Of a stretch of DNA of 64,000 bases, positions 18,037-29,195 are shown piece after piece. The notes under the pieces were generated by a model. The model had not been told where the DNA came from and made no database searches. It was given only the letters and a program-made list of their open reading frames with translations. This stretch comes from Rhodanobacter denitrificans (GTDB lineage: Bacteria; Pseudomonadota; Gammaproteobacteria; Xanthomonadales; Rhodanobacteraceae). The first letter of the stretch is position 1; each line of letters opens with the position of its first letter. Location of the stretch: positions 1-64,000 of the forward strand of contig QFPO01000001.1 in NCBI GenBank assembly GCA_003241385.1. The letters run 5' to 3'. The position numbers were made by a program, and so were the translations under genes.

Positions 18037-18675
18037 ATGCCGCTGCGGCTGACTGTGTTCTTCGCGCTGATCGTCGCCTGCCTGGCCGCCGTCGCGCCCG
18101 TGCGCGCGGCCGGCAGCTACACCGGACAGGCGCCGGTCGCCTCGCAGGGCGACGCGGACCGCGGGCCGGCGCTGGCGCAGGCGATGATCCAGGTGCTGAG
18201 CCGCCTCGCCGGCGACGAGCGGCTTGCCGACCGCGGCGACGTCGCGCGCGAGGCCGCGCAGGCTTCGGCCTACGTGCTGCAGTATCAGTACCGGCGCGAA
18301 CCGGGTCCGGACGGCACGCCGGCACTGGTGCTGGTCGCCGACTTCGACCCGGCCGCGATCGGCGGCGCGCTGCAGCGGCTCGGCATCCAGACCGCCCAGG
18401 CCGATCGCGGCGCGCCGAGCGAGGCGCGGCTGTGGATCGGCGGGATCCGCTCGGCCGAGGACTACGCGCGCGTGCTGCGCTACTTCGGCAGTCTCGACCT
18501 GGTCCGTCAGGCCGCTGCGGTCGAGGCGCGCGGCGACGGCGTGCTGATGCGCGTCGCGCTGACGGTCGGCCTGCCGTACTTCCTGTCCACGGTCGACACC
18601 GGCGCGCTGCTGACCGTCGTCGAGGGGCGTCCGCCGGTCGAAGGCGTCGATGCGACCCTGATCCTGGGCCGCTGA
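18037..18675 (+). CDS. DUF2066 domain-containing exported protein
   Basis: A 212-residue protein with a signal peptide (LTVFFALIVACLAAVAPVRAA, cleavage near residue 25). The mature part matches DUF2066: ALAQAMIQVLSRLAGDERLADR, then VLQYQYRREPGPDGTPALVLVADFDPAAIGGALQRLGI. The family lies beside purM and hda in many gammaproteobacteria and has no known function. Here it starts a plus-strand run with a CDP-alcohol transferase, a PerM-like transporter and hda. It is divergent from purM. Confidence 0.85.
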   Translation: MPLRLTVFFALIVACLAAVAPVRAAGSYTGQAPVASQGDADRGPALAQAMIQVLSRLAGDERLADRGDVAREAAQASAYVLQYQYRREPGPDGTPALVLVADFDPAAIGGALQRLGIQTAQADRGAPSEARLWIGGIRSAEDYARVLRYFGSLDLVRQAAAVEARGDGVLMRVALTVGLPYFLSTVDTGALLTVVEGRPPVEGVDATLILGR

Positions 18676-18684
18676 TCGGCCGCT

Positions 18685-19239
18685 GTGCTGCGCCAGCTGC
18701 CCAATCTGATCACCGCCGGCCGCATCGCGCTGGTGGTGCCGCTGGCATGGCTGATCGCGCGCCAGGACTACCGCACCGCGCTGGTGGTGCTGGTGATCGC
18801 CGCCGTCAGCGACGCGGTCGACGGCTTCCTGGCCAAGCGCTTCGGCTGGCAGACCTGGATCGGCGGCATGCTCGATCCGATCGCCGACAAGCTGATGCTG
18901 ATGGCGAGCTTCGTCGCGCTCGGCATCGCCGGCGGCGTGCCGCCGTGGCTGCCGGCGCTGGTGATCGGACGCGACCTGGTGATCGTGCTCGGCGCGTTCG
19001 GCTATCACCGGCTGATCGGCCGCTTCGACGCGGCACCGACGCGCCTGTCCAAGCTGACGACCCTGGTGCAGATCGCGTTTCTCGTGCTCGAATTGATCGG
19101 CCTGGCCGGTCTGGCGCGGATTCCGGAGCCGGTCCGCGACGCGGCGCTGTGGATCGTCGTGCTGCTGACGGTGACCAGCGGTCTGGACTACGTGCTGACC
19201 TGGGGACGGCGTGCCTGGCAGTCGCGGCACCGGCCGTGA
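18685..19239 (+). CDS. CDP-alcohol phosphatidyltransferase family membrane protein
   Basis: A 184-residue integral membrane enzyme. The CDP-alcohol transferase signature runs from DAVDGFLAKRFGWQTWIGGM into LDPIADK. It supplies the four Asp residues of the DxxDGxxAR...GxxxDxxxD motif, except that the usual Arg after Ala is Lys. Four to six hydrophobic segments surround it. The class includes phosphatidylglycerophosphate synthase (PgsA), so the likely reaction is joining a CDP-diacylglycerol phosphatidyl group to an alcohol such as glycerol-3-phosphate. The exact substrate is not evident. It starts with GTG nine bases after the DUF2066 gene. Confidence 0.88.
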   Translation: MLRQLPNLITAGRIALVVPLAWLIARQDYRTALVVLVIAAVSDAVDGFLAKRFGWQTWIGGMLDPIADKLMLMASFVALGIAGGVPPWLPALVIGRDLVIVLGAFGYHRLIGRFDAAPTRLSKLTTLVQIAFLVLELIGLAGLARIPEPVRDAALWIVVLLTVTSGLDYVLTWGRRAWQSRHRP

Positions 19240-19284
19240 CGCGGGTGCCGCCCGGCCGCGCCCCTTTCGAAGGATGCTGACGCG

Positions 19285-20466
19285 ATGACCGACAACCGGC
19301 TGGACGTGCGCTGGAAGTGGCTGATCCTGGTCGCCGCGATCGGCTATCTGCTGTATCTGCTGGGACCGGTGCTGTCGCCGTTCGTCGCCGCGGCGCTGTT
19401 CTCGTACCTGTTCAATCCGGTGGTCGAGATGCTCGAGCGCCGCGGCGTCAACCGCACGCTCGGCGTCAGCGTCGTCTTCATCGTGCTGACCCTGGTGCTG
19501 GTCGGCATCGTGCTGGTGCTGATCCCTTTTATCGAGCGCCAGATCGCGAACTTCCTCGAGCAGCTGCCGCGCTGGACGGCCTGGGCGCAGACCGTCGCCT
19601 CGCCGTGGATCGAGGAGCGTTTCGGCGTCAGTCTCGGCAGCTTCGACACGCAGGGCATCGTCGGCATGCTGCAGGCGCACTGGCGCGAAGCGGGCGGTTT
19701 CGCGGCCGGCGTCGTCGCCGGCGTGTCCAAGTCCGGCTTCGCGGTGCTCGGCTGGGTCCTCAACGCGGTGATCGTGCCGGTCGCGGCGTTCTATCTGCTG
19801 CGCGACTGGAACATCGTCGTCGACCGCGTGCACGCGCTGATCCCGCGCTCGATCGAGCCGGTCGCGGTGCGCCTGGCGCGCGAGTCGGACGAGACGCTCG
19901 GCGGCTTCCTGCGCGGCCAGCTCAGCGTGATGATCGTGCTCGGCGTGATCTACGGACTCGGTCTGTGGATGGCCGGCATCAGCGTCGGACCGCTGATCGG
20001 CATGATCGCCGGCCTGATCAGCTTCGTGCCGTATCTGGGTGCGATCGTCGGCGTCGGCATCGGCATCGTCGCCGCGGTGGTCCAGTACCAGGACTGGTTC
20101 CATGTCGTGCTGGTGCTGATCGTATTCGCGATCGGCCAGACGCTGGAAGGCTACCTGCTGGTGCCCAAGCTGGTCGGCGACCGCATCGGCATGCATCCGG
20201 TCGCGGTGATGTTCGCGATCCTGGCCGGCGGTCAGCTGTTCGGCTTCGTCGGCGTGCTGCTGGCGCTGCCGATCGCGGCGATCGTCATGGTGCTGCTGCG
20301 CTACGCCTACGAGCGCTACACGCAGAGCGAGATGTATCAGGACGCGCCGGATGGGCCGCAGATCGTCGTCGTCGGCGATGTGACCGCGCCGGCGCCGGTC
20401 GCCGCGGTCGAGACGCTGATCGCCGGCGGTTCGCCGCGCCCGGGCGATCCGCCGGGCGGGCCATGA
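19285..20466 (+). CDS. AI-2E family transporter (PerM-like)
   Basis: A 393-residue polytopic membrane protein of the AI-2E exporter (UPF0118/PerM) family. About eight transmembrane helices are evident, including LILVAAIGYLLYLLGPVLSP at the N-terminus. The late block SFVPYLGAIVGVGIGIVAAV, then IGQTLEGYLLVPKLVGDRIGMHPVAVMFAILAGGQLFG, is typical of the family. The last 40 or so residues are a soluble Pro/Gly-rich tail. Its substrate is unknown; only some members export autoinducer-2. The stop overlaps the hda ATG as ATGA, an arrangement (perM-hda) that I know from other gammaproteobacteria. Confidence 0.93.
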   Translation: MTDNRLDVRWKWLILVAAIGYLLYLLGPVLSPFVAAALFSYLFNPVVEMLERRGVNRTLGVSVVFIVLTLVLVGIVLVLIPFIERQIANFLEQLPRWTAWAQTVASPWIEERFGVSLGSFDTQGIVGMLQAHWREAGGFAAGVVAGVSKSGFAVLGWVLNAVIVPVAAFYLLRDWNIVVDRVHALIPRSIEPVAVRLARESDETLGGFLRGQLSVMIVLGVIYGLGLWMAGISVGPLIGMIAGLISFVPYLGAIVGVGIGIVAAVVQYQDWFHVVLVLIVFAIGQTLEGYLLVPKLVGDRIGMHPVAVMFAILAGGQLFGFVGVLLALPIAAIVMVLLRYAYERYTQSEMYQDAPDGPQIVVVGDVTAPAPVAAVETLIAGGSPRPGDPPGGP

Positions 20467-21164
20467 GCGCGCAGATCCCGCTGTCGCTGCGCTGGCCGTC
20501 CTGGCTGCGCCTGGAGCAGTTCGACGTGAGCGGCGCCAGCCAGGGCACCACGGCCGCGCTGGAGGCGGCCGCGCGCGACGCGCAGGCACCGTGGATGTTC
20601 GTGTCCGGTCCCGCCGGCAGCGGCAAGACGCATCTGCTGGTCGCCGCCTGCCACGCCGCGCAGACGCTGGGGCGGCGTGCGCAGTACGTGGACGTCGCCG
20701 ATCTCGGCGAGCCGCGTGCCGAGCGGCTGCGCGCACTCGGCGGCAGCGATCTGCTGGCGCTCGACGATGTCGATGCGCTGGCCGGCACACCGGCCGACGA
20801 GCACGCCCTGTTCGATCTCTACAACCGCTGCCGCGCCGAGGGCAGCGTGCTGCTGTTCGCGGCGGCCGCGCCGCCAGCGATGCTGCCGCTCGGGCTGCCC
20901 GATCTGCGCTCGCGGCTGGCGGCCTGCACGCAGGGGCGGTTGCGTCCGCTCGACGAAGGCAGCCGGCGCGCGGTGCTGCACGCGCGCGCCGCCGCGCGCG
21001 GCATCGAGCTCGACGAGGCCGTGCTCGACTGGCTGTTCGCGCATCAGGCGCGCGACCTCGGTACCTTGACCGGCCTGCTCGAACGGATCGACCGCGCCAC
21101 GCTGGCCGCACAGCGGCGCGTGACGGTTCCGTTCCTGCGTCAGTTGCTGGCCGGGCCGCGCTGA
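20463..21164 (+). CDS. hda: DnaA regulatory inactivator Hda
   Basis: Hda binds the DNA-loaded beta clamp and triggers ATP hydrolysis by DnaA, which prevents re-initiation. The 233-residue protein has the N-terminal clamp-binding motif QIPLSLRW (from residue 4), Walker A GPAGSGKTHL near residues 45-54, a Walker B region LLALDDVDALAG, and a C-terminal AAA+ lid with LGTLTGLLERIDRATLAAQRRVT. It overlaps the transporter gene by four bases. Length and motifs match Hda rather than DnaA, as the DNA-binding domain IV is absent. Confidence 0.94.
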   Translation: MSAQIPLSLRWPSWLRLEQFDVSGASQGTTAALEAAARDAQAPWMFVSGPAGSGKTHLLVAACHAAQTLGRRAQYVDVADLGEPRAERLRALGGSDLLALDDVDALAGTPADEHALFDLYNRCRAEGSVLLFAAAAPPAMLPLGLPDLRSRLAACTQGRLRPLDEGSRRAVLHARAAARGIELDEAVLDWLFAHQARDLGTLTGLLERIDRATLAAQRRVTVPFLRQLLAGPR

Positions 21165-21414
21165 GCGTCGCGTGGCGATGCACGCCCTGATCGGCGCGCG
21201 CCTGCTGGTCTTGATCACGCTCGATCGGATCGGGCGCTTGCAGTCGCTGCATTCCCGCTCGTCGGCGCCAGCCCCATCGTCGATTCGCGCGAACGCCTGC
21301 GCCGGCGCCTTGATCGAGCGGCGATCGAGTCGAGCGTGCGCGTCAGGTTCACGCGGCGTCGCATAGGGCCGATCGTCCCACCGGGCCGCGCTCGATGCCT
21401 CGTACCGGCCGGCC

Positions 21415-22119
21415 TCAGCCGTTCGCGAGTGCGGCCTGCGCCGCGGCCAGCCGCTCGGGCGTGCCGATGTCGTACCAGCGTCCGGCGTGGCGCTGCCCGC
21501 CGATGCGTCCGCTGCGCATCGCCCGGCGCAGCAGCGGCGCCAGCTTGAAGCGCGGCGGCTGCGCGTCGGCGCCGGTATCGGCGCCGAATGCGCTGCGCCA
21601 GTCGGTGAACAAGGCGGCGCGGTAGAGGCCGATGCCGGTATAGGTCAGCCTGGCCGCGCCGGTCTCGCGCACGCGGTCGCCGTCCAGCGCGAAGTCGCCG
21701 TCGCTGCCGGCCGCCGGCGGCACCAGCACCAGATGCGCCAGGTCCTGGCCGAGCGGCGGCAGCGCCGCGAGGTCGACGTCGCTCCAGATGTCGCCGTTGA
21801 CGAGGAGGAACGGTTCGTCGCCGAGCCACGGCAAGGCGTTGAGCATGCCGCCGCCGGTCTCGAGCGGCTCGGCGCCCTCGTAGCAGTAGCGAATCGTCAG
21901 GCCCCAGCGCGCGCCGTCGCCGAGCGCGGGCGCGAACTGCTCGGCCAGATGCGAGGTATTGATGACGACCTCGCGCACGCCCGCGGCCGCCAACGCGTCG
22001 AGGTGGCGCTCGGCCAGGCGCCGGCCGGCCACCGTCAGCAGCGGCTTGGGCGTGTGGTCGGTCAGCGGCCGCAGGCGCTCGCCGCGTCCGGCGGCGAAGA
22101 TCATCGCGCGCTCGGGCAT
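21415..22119 (-). CDS. murU: N-acetylmuramate alpha-1-phosphate uridylyltransferase
   Basis: MurU makes UDP-MurNAc from MurNAc-1-phosphate in peptidoglycan recycling, which bypasses de novo synthesis and fosfomycin inhibition. The 234-residue protein has the nucleotidyltransferase signature MIFAAGRGERLRPLTDHTPKPLL at the N-terminus, ETGGGMLNAL, and a metal-binding LLVNGDIWSDVD segment. It starts directly after the amgK stop codon with no spacer. Order amgK-murU is the known arrangement in Pseudomonas and related organisms. Confidence 0.93.
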   Translation of the reverse strand: MPERAMIFAAGRGERLRPLTDHTPKPLLTVAGRRLAERHLDALAAAGVREVVINTSHLAEQFAPALGDGARWGLTIRYCYEGAEPLETGGGMLNALPWLGDEPFLLVNGDIWSDVDLAALPPLGQDLAHLVLVPPAAGSDGDFALDGDRVRETGAARLTYTGIGLYRAALFTDWRSAFGADTGADAQPPRFKLAPLLRRAMRSGRIGGQRHAGRWYDIGTPERLAAAQAALANG

Positions 22120-23121
22120 CTAGTCCGCGTCCTTCGGGGCGACGCGCTCGAGCAGATCGGCCAGCGCGGCGAATTCCGGATACGCCGGCAGCACCTCGAA
22201 CAGATAGCCGAAGAAGCGCGGCACGTCGGTCAGGTAGCGCGGCTTGCCGTCGCGATGGGCGATCCGCGCGAAGATGCCGATGACCTTCAGATGGCGCTGC
22301 ATGCCGATCCAGTCGGCATCGCGGCGGAACTGCGCCCAGGCCGGCACCGGCACGCCGGCGGCGGTCGCCTGCGCGTGGTAGCTGCGCAGCCAGGTCTCGA
22401 CGTCGTCCGCCGGCCAGGACGCGAACGCGTCCTTGACCAGGCAGATCGGGTCGTAGGCGATCGGGCCGCGGCCGGCGTCCTGGAAATCGAGCAGGCCCGG
22501 CAGCGCGGTGCCGCCGATCGGCGGCATCAGATTGCGCAGCATGTAGTCGCGATGGACCAGCACCTGCGGCTGCGCCAGGGCGGCGTCGACCAGGCGCGCG
22601 CGGGCGTCGCGCCAGACCGCCCGGTCGGCGTCGGACAGCACGATGCCGCGATGCCGGTCGAGGTACCAGTCGACGAACAGGTCGAGCTCGGCCTCGAGCG
22701 GGCCACGGTCGTACGGCGGTAGCCAGTCGGGCGCCGGCACCTGCTGCAGCCGCACCAGCAACGCGATCGCCGCCTCGACGTACGGCCCGGGCGCCGCGCC
22801 GGCCTGGATCGTCTCCAGGCAGGTCCGTTCGCCGAGATCGGACAGCAGCACGAAGCCCTGGTCGAGGTCGCTGGCGAGCACCTCGGGTACCGGCAGGCCG
22901 TGCTCTGCGAGCAGGGCGCCGATGCGCAGGAACGGTTCGCAGTCGATCTTGTCGGGCGGCGCGTCCATCAGCACGCGCGAGGGCTCGCCGGGTGCGCGCA
23001 CGCGCCAGTAGCTGCGGAAGCCGGCGTCGGACGAGGCCGGGACGATGTCCAGCTCCCTGCCGTGCAGGTGGTGTTCGGCGAAACGGCGCAGCGCCTGCTG
23101 GCGGTCGGGAGAAGACGGCAT
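22120..23121 (-). CDS. amgK: N-acetylmuramate/N-acetylglucosamine kinase (aminoglycoside phosphotransferase fold)
   Basis: AmgK phosphorylates MurNAc at the anomeric position and feeds MurU. The 333-residue protein has the kinase-like catalytic loop LVHRDYMLRNLMP and the metal-binding segment GLLDFQDAGRGPIAYDP, followed by LASL-type helices (CLVKDAFASWP). I chose the ATG at 23121, since upstream in-frame starts run into the suf regulator promoter. No clear ribosome site is visible. It is divergent from the Rrf2 regulator gene. Confidence 0.92.
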   Translation of the reverse strand: MPSSPDRQQALRRFAEHHLHGRELDIVPASSDAGFRSYWRVRAPGEPSRVLMDAPPDKIDCEPFLRIGALLAEHGLPVPEVLASDLDQGFVLLSDLGERTCLETIQAGAAPGPYVEAAIALLVRLQQVPAPDWLPPYDRGPLEAELDLFVDWYLDRHRGIVLSDADRAVWRDARARLVDAALAQPQVLVHRDYMLRNLMPPIGGTALPGLLDFQDAGRGPIAYDPICLVKDAFASWPADDVETWLRSYHAQATAAGVPVPAWAQFRRDADWIGMQRHLKVIGIFARIAHRDGKPRYLTDVPRFFGYLFEVLPAYPEFAALADLLERVAPKDAD

Positions 23122-23185
23122 CGATGAGAAGGTCGGTCGGAGGGCAGGGCAGTCTAGCCGAGCGTCGGTTTGACCGGGCGACCCA

Positions 23186-23211
23186 AAAACAGTACCATTT
23201 CGGTCCGTTTT
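23186..23211. promoter_or_regulatory. A/T-rich dyad upstream of the suf regulator, candidate operator
   Basis: AAAAC (23186-23190) and GTTTT (23207-23211) bracket ACC-ATTTC-GGT, so the arms AAAACAGTACC and GGTCCGTTTT pair with one bulged base. The element ends 17 bases before the regulator ATG in otherwise GC-rich DNA. It is a plausible site for autoregulation by the Rrf2-family protein. The match to a known site was not tested. Confidence 0.5.
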
Positions 23212-23228
23212 CAATCCGTTCGATCGCG

Positions 23229-23678
23229 ATGCTGCGCGTCAGCAAGCTCACCGACTATGCCACCGTGGTGATGACCGTCCTGGCCTCGGCCGACGGCGGC
23301 GTCATGAGCGCGCAAGGCCTGGCCGAGCGCGCACATCTGGAGCCGCCGACTGTCAGCAAGCTGCTCAAGCAGCTCGGCCATGCCGGCCTGGTCGAGTCGT
23401 TCCGCGGCGTCAACGGCGGCTACCGGCTCGCCCGCGCGCCGCAGGCGATCACGGTCGCCGAGATCGTCACCGCGATCGAGGGACCGATCGGCATGACCGA
23501 GTGCAGCGTGCACAGCGGCCAGTGCGGACACGAGGCCCACTGCGGCGTCCGCGTCAACTGGCGGCGCATCAGCCAGGCGATCGAGCACGCGCTCGACAGC
23601 GTGACCCTGGCCGACATGGTCAAGCCCGTTCCGCCCACGCTGCGCGCGCCGATTCCGGTGCGCGTGTCCGTCACCTGA
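23229..23678 (+). CDS. Rrf2 family regulator of the SUF Fe-S cluster system
   Basis: A 149-residue Rrf2-type winged-helix regulator. The N-terminal MLRVSKLTDYATVVMTVLA, the VSKLLKQLGHAGLVESFRG recognition region and GGYRLARAPQAITVAEIVTAIEGP are typical. Three Cys in ECSVHSGQCGHEAHCGVR (spacing C-x6-C-x5-C) could bind an Fe-S cluster, as in IscR. The gene is 22 bases upstream of sufB, so it probably represses the suf operon when clusters are plentiful. It resembles the SUF-specific subgroup (TIGR02944), by recall. Confidence 0.9.
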   Translation: MLRVSKLTDYATVVMTVLASADGGVMSAQGLAERAHLEPPTVSKLLKQLGHAGLVESFRGVNGGYRLARAPQAITVAEIVTAIEGPIGMTECSVHSGQCGHEAHCGVRVNWRRISQAIEHALDSVTLADMVKPVPPTLRAPIPVRVSVT

Positions 23679-23700
23679 TCTGCAAGGCAGCCCATCCGTC

Positions 23701-25179
<1,479 letters not shown>

Positions 25180-25277
25180 GGTCCCGGAACCGATCGCGAT
25201 CCCGGTCCGGCGCGCTGCGCGCGACGCGACCGCTCCCATCACAGGCAGGCCCGGCGCGACCGGGCCGACGGAAAACC

Positions 25278-26038
<761 letters not shown>

Positions 26039-26039
<1 letters not shown>

Positions 26040-27334
26040 TGGAAGCGCCGCTGCTCGATGCGCTGACGGCCGATCCGCCGACCGCGGCGGTGCCGTGGCT
26101 CGGCGAGGCGCGCGAGGCGGCGCTCGCCGCGCTGCGCCGCGACGGCCTGCCCGACACGCGCGTGGAGGCCTGGAAGTACACCAGCCTGCGCGCGCTCGCG
26201 CAGCGGCGCCTGCTGCGCGACGACGCGGCCGCCGTGTCACGGCCGATCGGCGCGCACGCGCTCGAGGGTATCGACGCGCAGGCGATGCGCATGATCTTCG
26301 TCAACGGCCGCCATCGCGCCGACCTGTCGCAGCTGCCCGACGTCGAGGGCCTGTCGCTGCGCTCGCTGGCCGACGCGCTGATGCACGATCCGGACACCGC
26401 GCGCGATGCATTCGCGCAGCGCGACGGCGGAACCGCCGACGCGTTCGCGCGGCTCAATACGGCGGCGGCCGCCGACGGCGCCGTACTGCGCGTCGCGGCC
26501 GGCGTGCGCGTGCCGGCAGCGCTGGAGATCGTCTGGATCGGCGCGCCGGCCGAGGCCGATCTGGCCTGGCATGCGCGCGTGCTGATCGAGCTCGGCGCCG
26601 GAGCGTCGCTGACCGTGGTCGAGCGCCACGTCGCCGACGGTGCGCATGCGCACCTGGGCAATCTGCTGGTGCGCTGCGTCGTCGGCGCCGGCGCGACGCT
26701 GGCCTGGTCGACGCTGCAGGACGCAGCACCGGGCTCGAGTCTGATCCGCCGCAGCGAGGCGACGCTGGCCGAGGCCGCGCAGCTGCATCTGCATACGCTC
26801 GAAGCCGGGGCGCAGTGGGTGCGCCACGATCTGGCCGTCGATCTGGCCGGCGATCGTGCGCGGCTGGTCTCGCGCGGCGTGTTCGCGCTGCGCGGCCGGC
26901 AGCATGCCGATACGCATCTGGACGTGCGCCATCTGGCCCGCGACACCGCCTGCGATCTGGTCTGGCGCGGCGTCGCCGACGAACGCTCGCGCGGCGTCTT
27001 CCACGGCGCGATCACGATCGCGCCCGGCGCCGACGGCAGCGATGCGCAGCTGTCCAACAAGAACCTGCTGCTTTCGCCGAATGCCGAGATCGACACGCAG
27101 CCGGTGCTCGAGATCCATGCCGACGAGGTCAAGGCCGCGCACGGCGCGACGGTCGGCCAGCTCGACGAGCGCGCGCTGTTCTATCTGCGGTCGCGCGGCA
27201 TTCCGGCCGAGGCCGCGCGCACGCTGCTGACCCAGGCGTTCTGCGCGGCGGTGTTCGGCGAGGTCGAGCCGGCATCGCTGCGCGAGCGGCTGCTCGCGCG
27301 GCTCGGCGGTCCGGACGGCGCACTGACGCCATGA
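26039..27334 (+). CDS. sufD: Fe-S cluster assembly protein SufD
   Basis: SufD forms the heterodimer with SufB and helps deliver iron to the scaffold. The 431-residue product has an N-terminal helical region with VEAWKYTSLRAL, a beta-helix core, and the C-terminal LSPNAEIDTQPVLEIHADEVKAAHGATVGQLD and LFYLRSRGIPAEAAR segments shared by SufB and SufD. It overlaps sufC by one base and sufS by four, so the operon is tightly coupled. Confidence 0.96.
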
Positions 27335-28572
27335 ACGCGCCGACCGCATCCGACCAGAACGGCGCCCGCGATCTGCGCGCCGACTTCCCGCTGCTCGCGC
27401 GCGAGGTGCACGGCAAGCCGCTGGTGTACTTCGACAACGCCAATACCGCGCAGAAGCCGCAGGCGGTGATCGAGGCGGTCGACCGCTTCTATCGCCACAG
27501 CAATGCCAACGTCTCGCGGGCCGTACATACGCTCGGCGAGGAGGCGACCTCGCTGTACGAGGGCGCGCGCGACGCGCTGGCGCGTTTCGTCAACGCCGGT
27601 TCGCGCGAGGAGATCGTGCTGACCAGCGGCACGACGCAGGCGATCAATCTGGTCGCCTACAGTCACCTGCTGCCGCAGCTCAAGCCCGGCGACGCGATCG
27701 TGACCACGCGCATGGAGCACCACGCCAACATCGTGCCGTGGCAGCTGGTCGCCGCGCGTGCCGGCGCGACGATCAAGGTGGCGCCGATCCACGCCGACGG
27801 CACGCTCGACGTCGAGGCGTTCGTCGCGCTGCTGACGCCGGAGGTCAGGCTCGCCGCGGTCACCCACGTCTCGAACGTGCTCGGCACGATCAACCCGGTC
27901 GCGCAGATCGCGCGCGAGGCACGCCGGCGCGGCATCGCGCTGCTGGTCGACGGTTCGCAGGCCGCGCCGCATCTGCCGATCGACGTACGCGCGATCGGCT
28001 GCGACTTCTACGCCTGGACCGGCCACAAGCTGTTCGGCCCGACCGGCACCGGCGCGCTGTGGGCGCGCCGCGAGCTGCTGCAGGCGATGCCGCCGTTCTT
28101 CGGCGGCGGCGAGATGATCCGCGAAGTCCGCTTCGAAGGCACGACGTTCGCCGATCCGCCGCACCGCTTCGAGGCCGGCACGCCGAACATCGCCGGCTTC
28201 GTCGGGCTGGCCGCGGCGATCGACTACGTGCAGCGCGTCGGCCTGCCGCGCATCGGCGCGATCGAGCGCGACCTGCTCGCGCACGCGACCGAGGCGCTGC
28301 AGGCGGTGCCGGGACTGCGGATCTTCGGCACCGCGCCCGAGAAGGCCGCGGTGATCTCGTTCCTGATCGACGGCGTGCACGCGCATGATCTGGCGACCCT
28401 GCTCGATCACGAGGGCATCGCGGTGCGCTCGGGCCATCACTGCGCCCATCCGCTGATGCAGTTCTTCGGCGTGCCGGCGACACTGCGTGCGTCGCTGGCG
28501 TTCTACAACACGCACGAGGAGATCGACCGCTTCGTCGATGCGATCGCGCGCGTGCGCAAGCTGCTCGGATGA
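27331..28572 (+). CDS. sufS: Cysteine desulfurase SufS
   Basis: SufS is a PLP enzyme that removes sulfur from cysteine and passes it to the SUF scaffold. The 413-residue protein has the PLP-binding Lys at residue 233 (TGHKLFGPTG) and the active-site Cys at residue 371 (RSGHHCAHPLM). The N-terminal DNANTAQKPQAVI is the usual substrate-pocket segment. It starts with an ATGA overlap with sufD. A sufE gene, usual sulfur acceptor for SufS, is not in this window; the next gene is a GNAT protein. Confidence 0.97.
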   Translation: MNAPTASDQNGARDLRADFPLLAREVHGKPLVYFDNANTAQKPQAVIEAVDRFYRHSNANVSRAVHTLGEEATSLYEGARDALARFVNAGSREEIVLTSGTTQAINLVAYSHLLPQLKPGDAIVTTRMEHHANIVPWQLVAARAGATIKVAPIHADGTLDVEAFVALLTPEVRLAAVTHVSNVLGTINPVAQIAREARRRGIALLVDGSQAAPHLPIDVRAIGCDFYAWTGHKLFGPTGTGALWARRELLQAMPPFFGGGEMIREVRFEGTTFADPPHRFEAGTPNIAGFVGLAAAIDYVQRVGLPRIGAIERDLLAHATEALQAVPGLRIFGTAPEKAAVISFLIDGVHAHDLATLLDHEGIAVRSGHHCAHPLMQFFGVPATLRASLAFYNTHEEIDRFVDAIARVRKLLG

Positions 28573-29195
28573 GCGCGGCCGATCGCGTGCTGGCATTCCG
28601 CTGGGCGACGGCGGCCGACGTGCCGGCGATCGTCGCCCTGGTCGAGTCGGCCTACCGCGGCGAGGCCAGCCGCGCCGGCTGGACCACCGAAGCCGACCTG
28701 CTCGACGGCCAGCGCATCGACGCGCAGGGCGTGAACGCGCTGATCGATTCGGCCGATGCGGGCGTCCTGCTCGCCGAAGCGGAAGGCGAACTCGTCGCCT
28801 GCTGCGAGCTGCGCCGTGCGCATGCCGCCGATCCGCGTCGCGACGGCGCCGCGGCCGCGAGCGATCGGCCGGGGCAGGGCGATGCCGCACCGGTGTCGTG
28901 CTACTTCGGCATGTTCTCGGTGCGCCCGACCGTGCAGGGCGGCGGTCTCGGGCGCCGTGTGATCGCGCATGCCGAGCGCCTCGCGCGCGAGGACTGGCGG
29001 TGCGAGCGCATGCGCATGACGGTCATCGACGTGCGCGCCGAGCTGATCGCCTGGTACGAGCGGCGCGGCTACCGGCGCACCGGCGTGTTCGAGCCGTTCC
29101 CGTACGGCGACGAGCGCTTCGGCATTCCGCGCCGGCCCGATCTGCGCTTCGAGGTGCTCGAGAAATCGCTGGTCGACGCCGGGAGCGCCGCATGA
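28569..29195 (+). CDS. GNAT family N-acetyltransferase
   Basis: A 208-residue GNAT-fold protein. The acetyl-CoA-binding region is seen in MFSVRPTVQGGGLGRRVIAHAERLA (Q-x-x-G-x-G/A-like), and the C-terminal ELIAWYERRGYRRTGVFEPFP is the usual last beta-alpha part. The acceptor is unknown. It overlaps sufS by four bases and the Fur-like gene by four bases, so it belongs to the suf transcript. Why an acetyltransferase is there is not evident. Confidence 0.85.
   Translation: MSAADRVLAFRWATAADVPAIVALVESAYRGEASRAGWTTEADLLDGQRIDAQGVNALIDSADAGVLLAEAEGELVACCELRRAHAADPRRDGAAAASDRPGQGDAAPVSCYFGMFSVRPTVQGGGLGRRVIAHAERLAREDWRCERMRMTVIDVRAELIAWYERRGYRRTGVFEPFPYGDERFGIPRRPDLRFEVLEKSLVDAGSAA

Noticed and set aside
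17890..21252. Upstream extension of the purM frame
   Set aside because: PurM homology begins at the ATG at 17889; the extension runs antisense through the DUF2066, transferase and transporter genes and hda.
21165..21414. Short plus-strand frame in the spacer between hda and murU
   Set aside because: No ribosome site, Arg/Ser-rich composition, and no similarity; the spacer seems empty.
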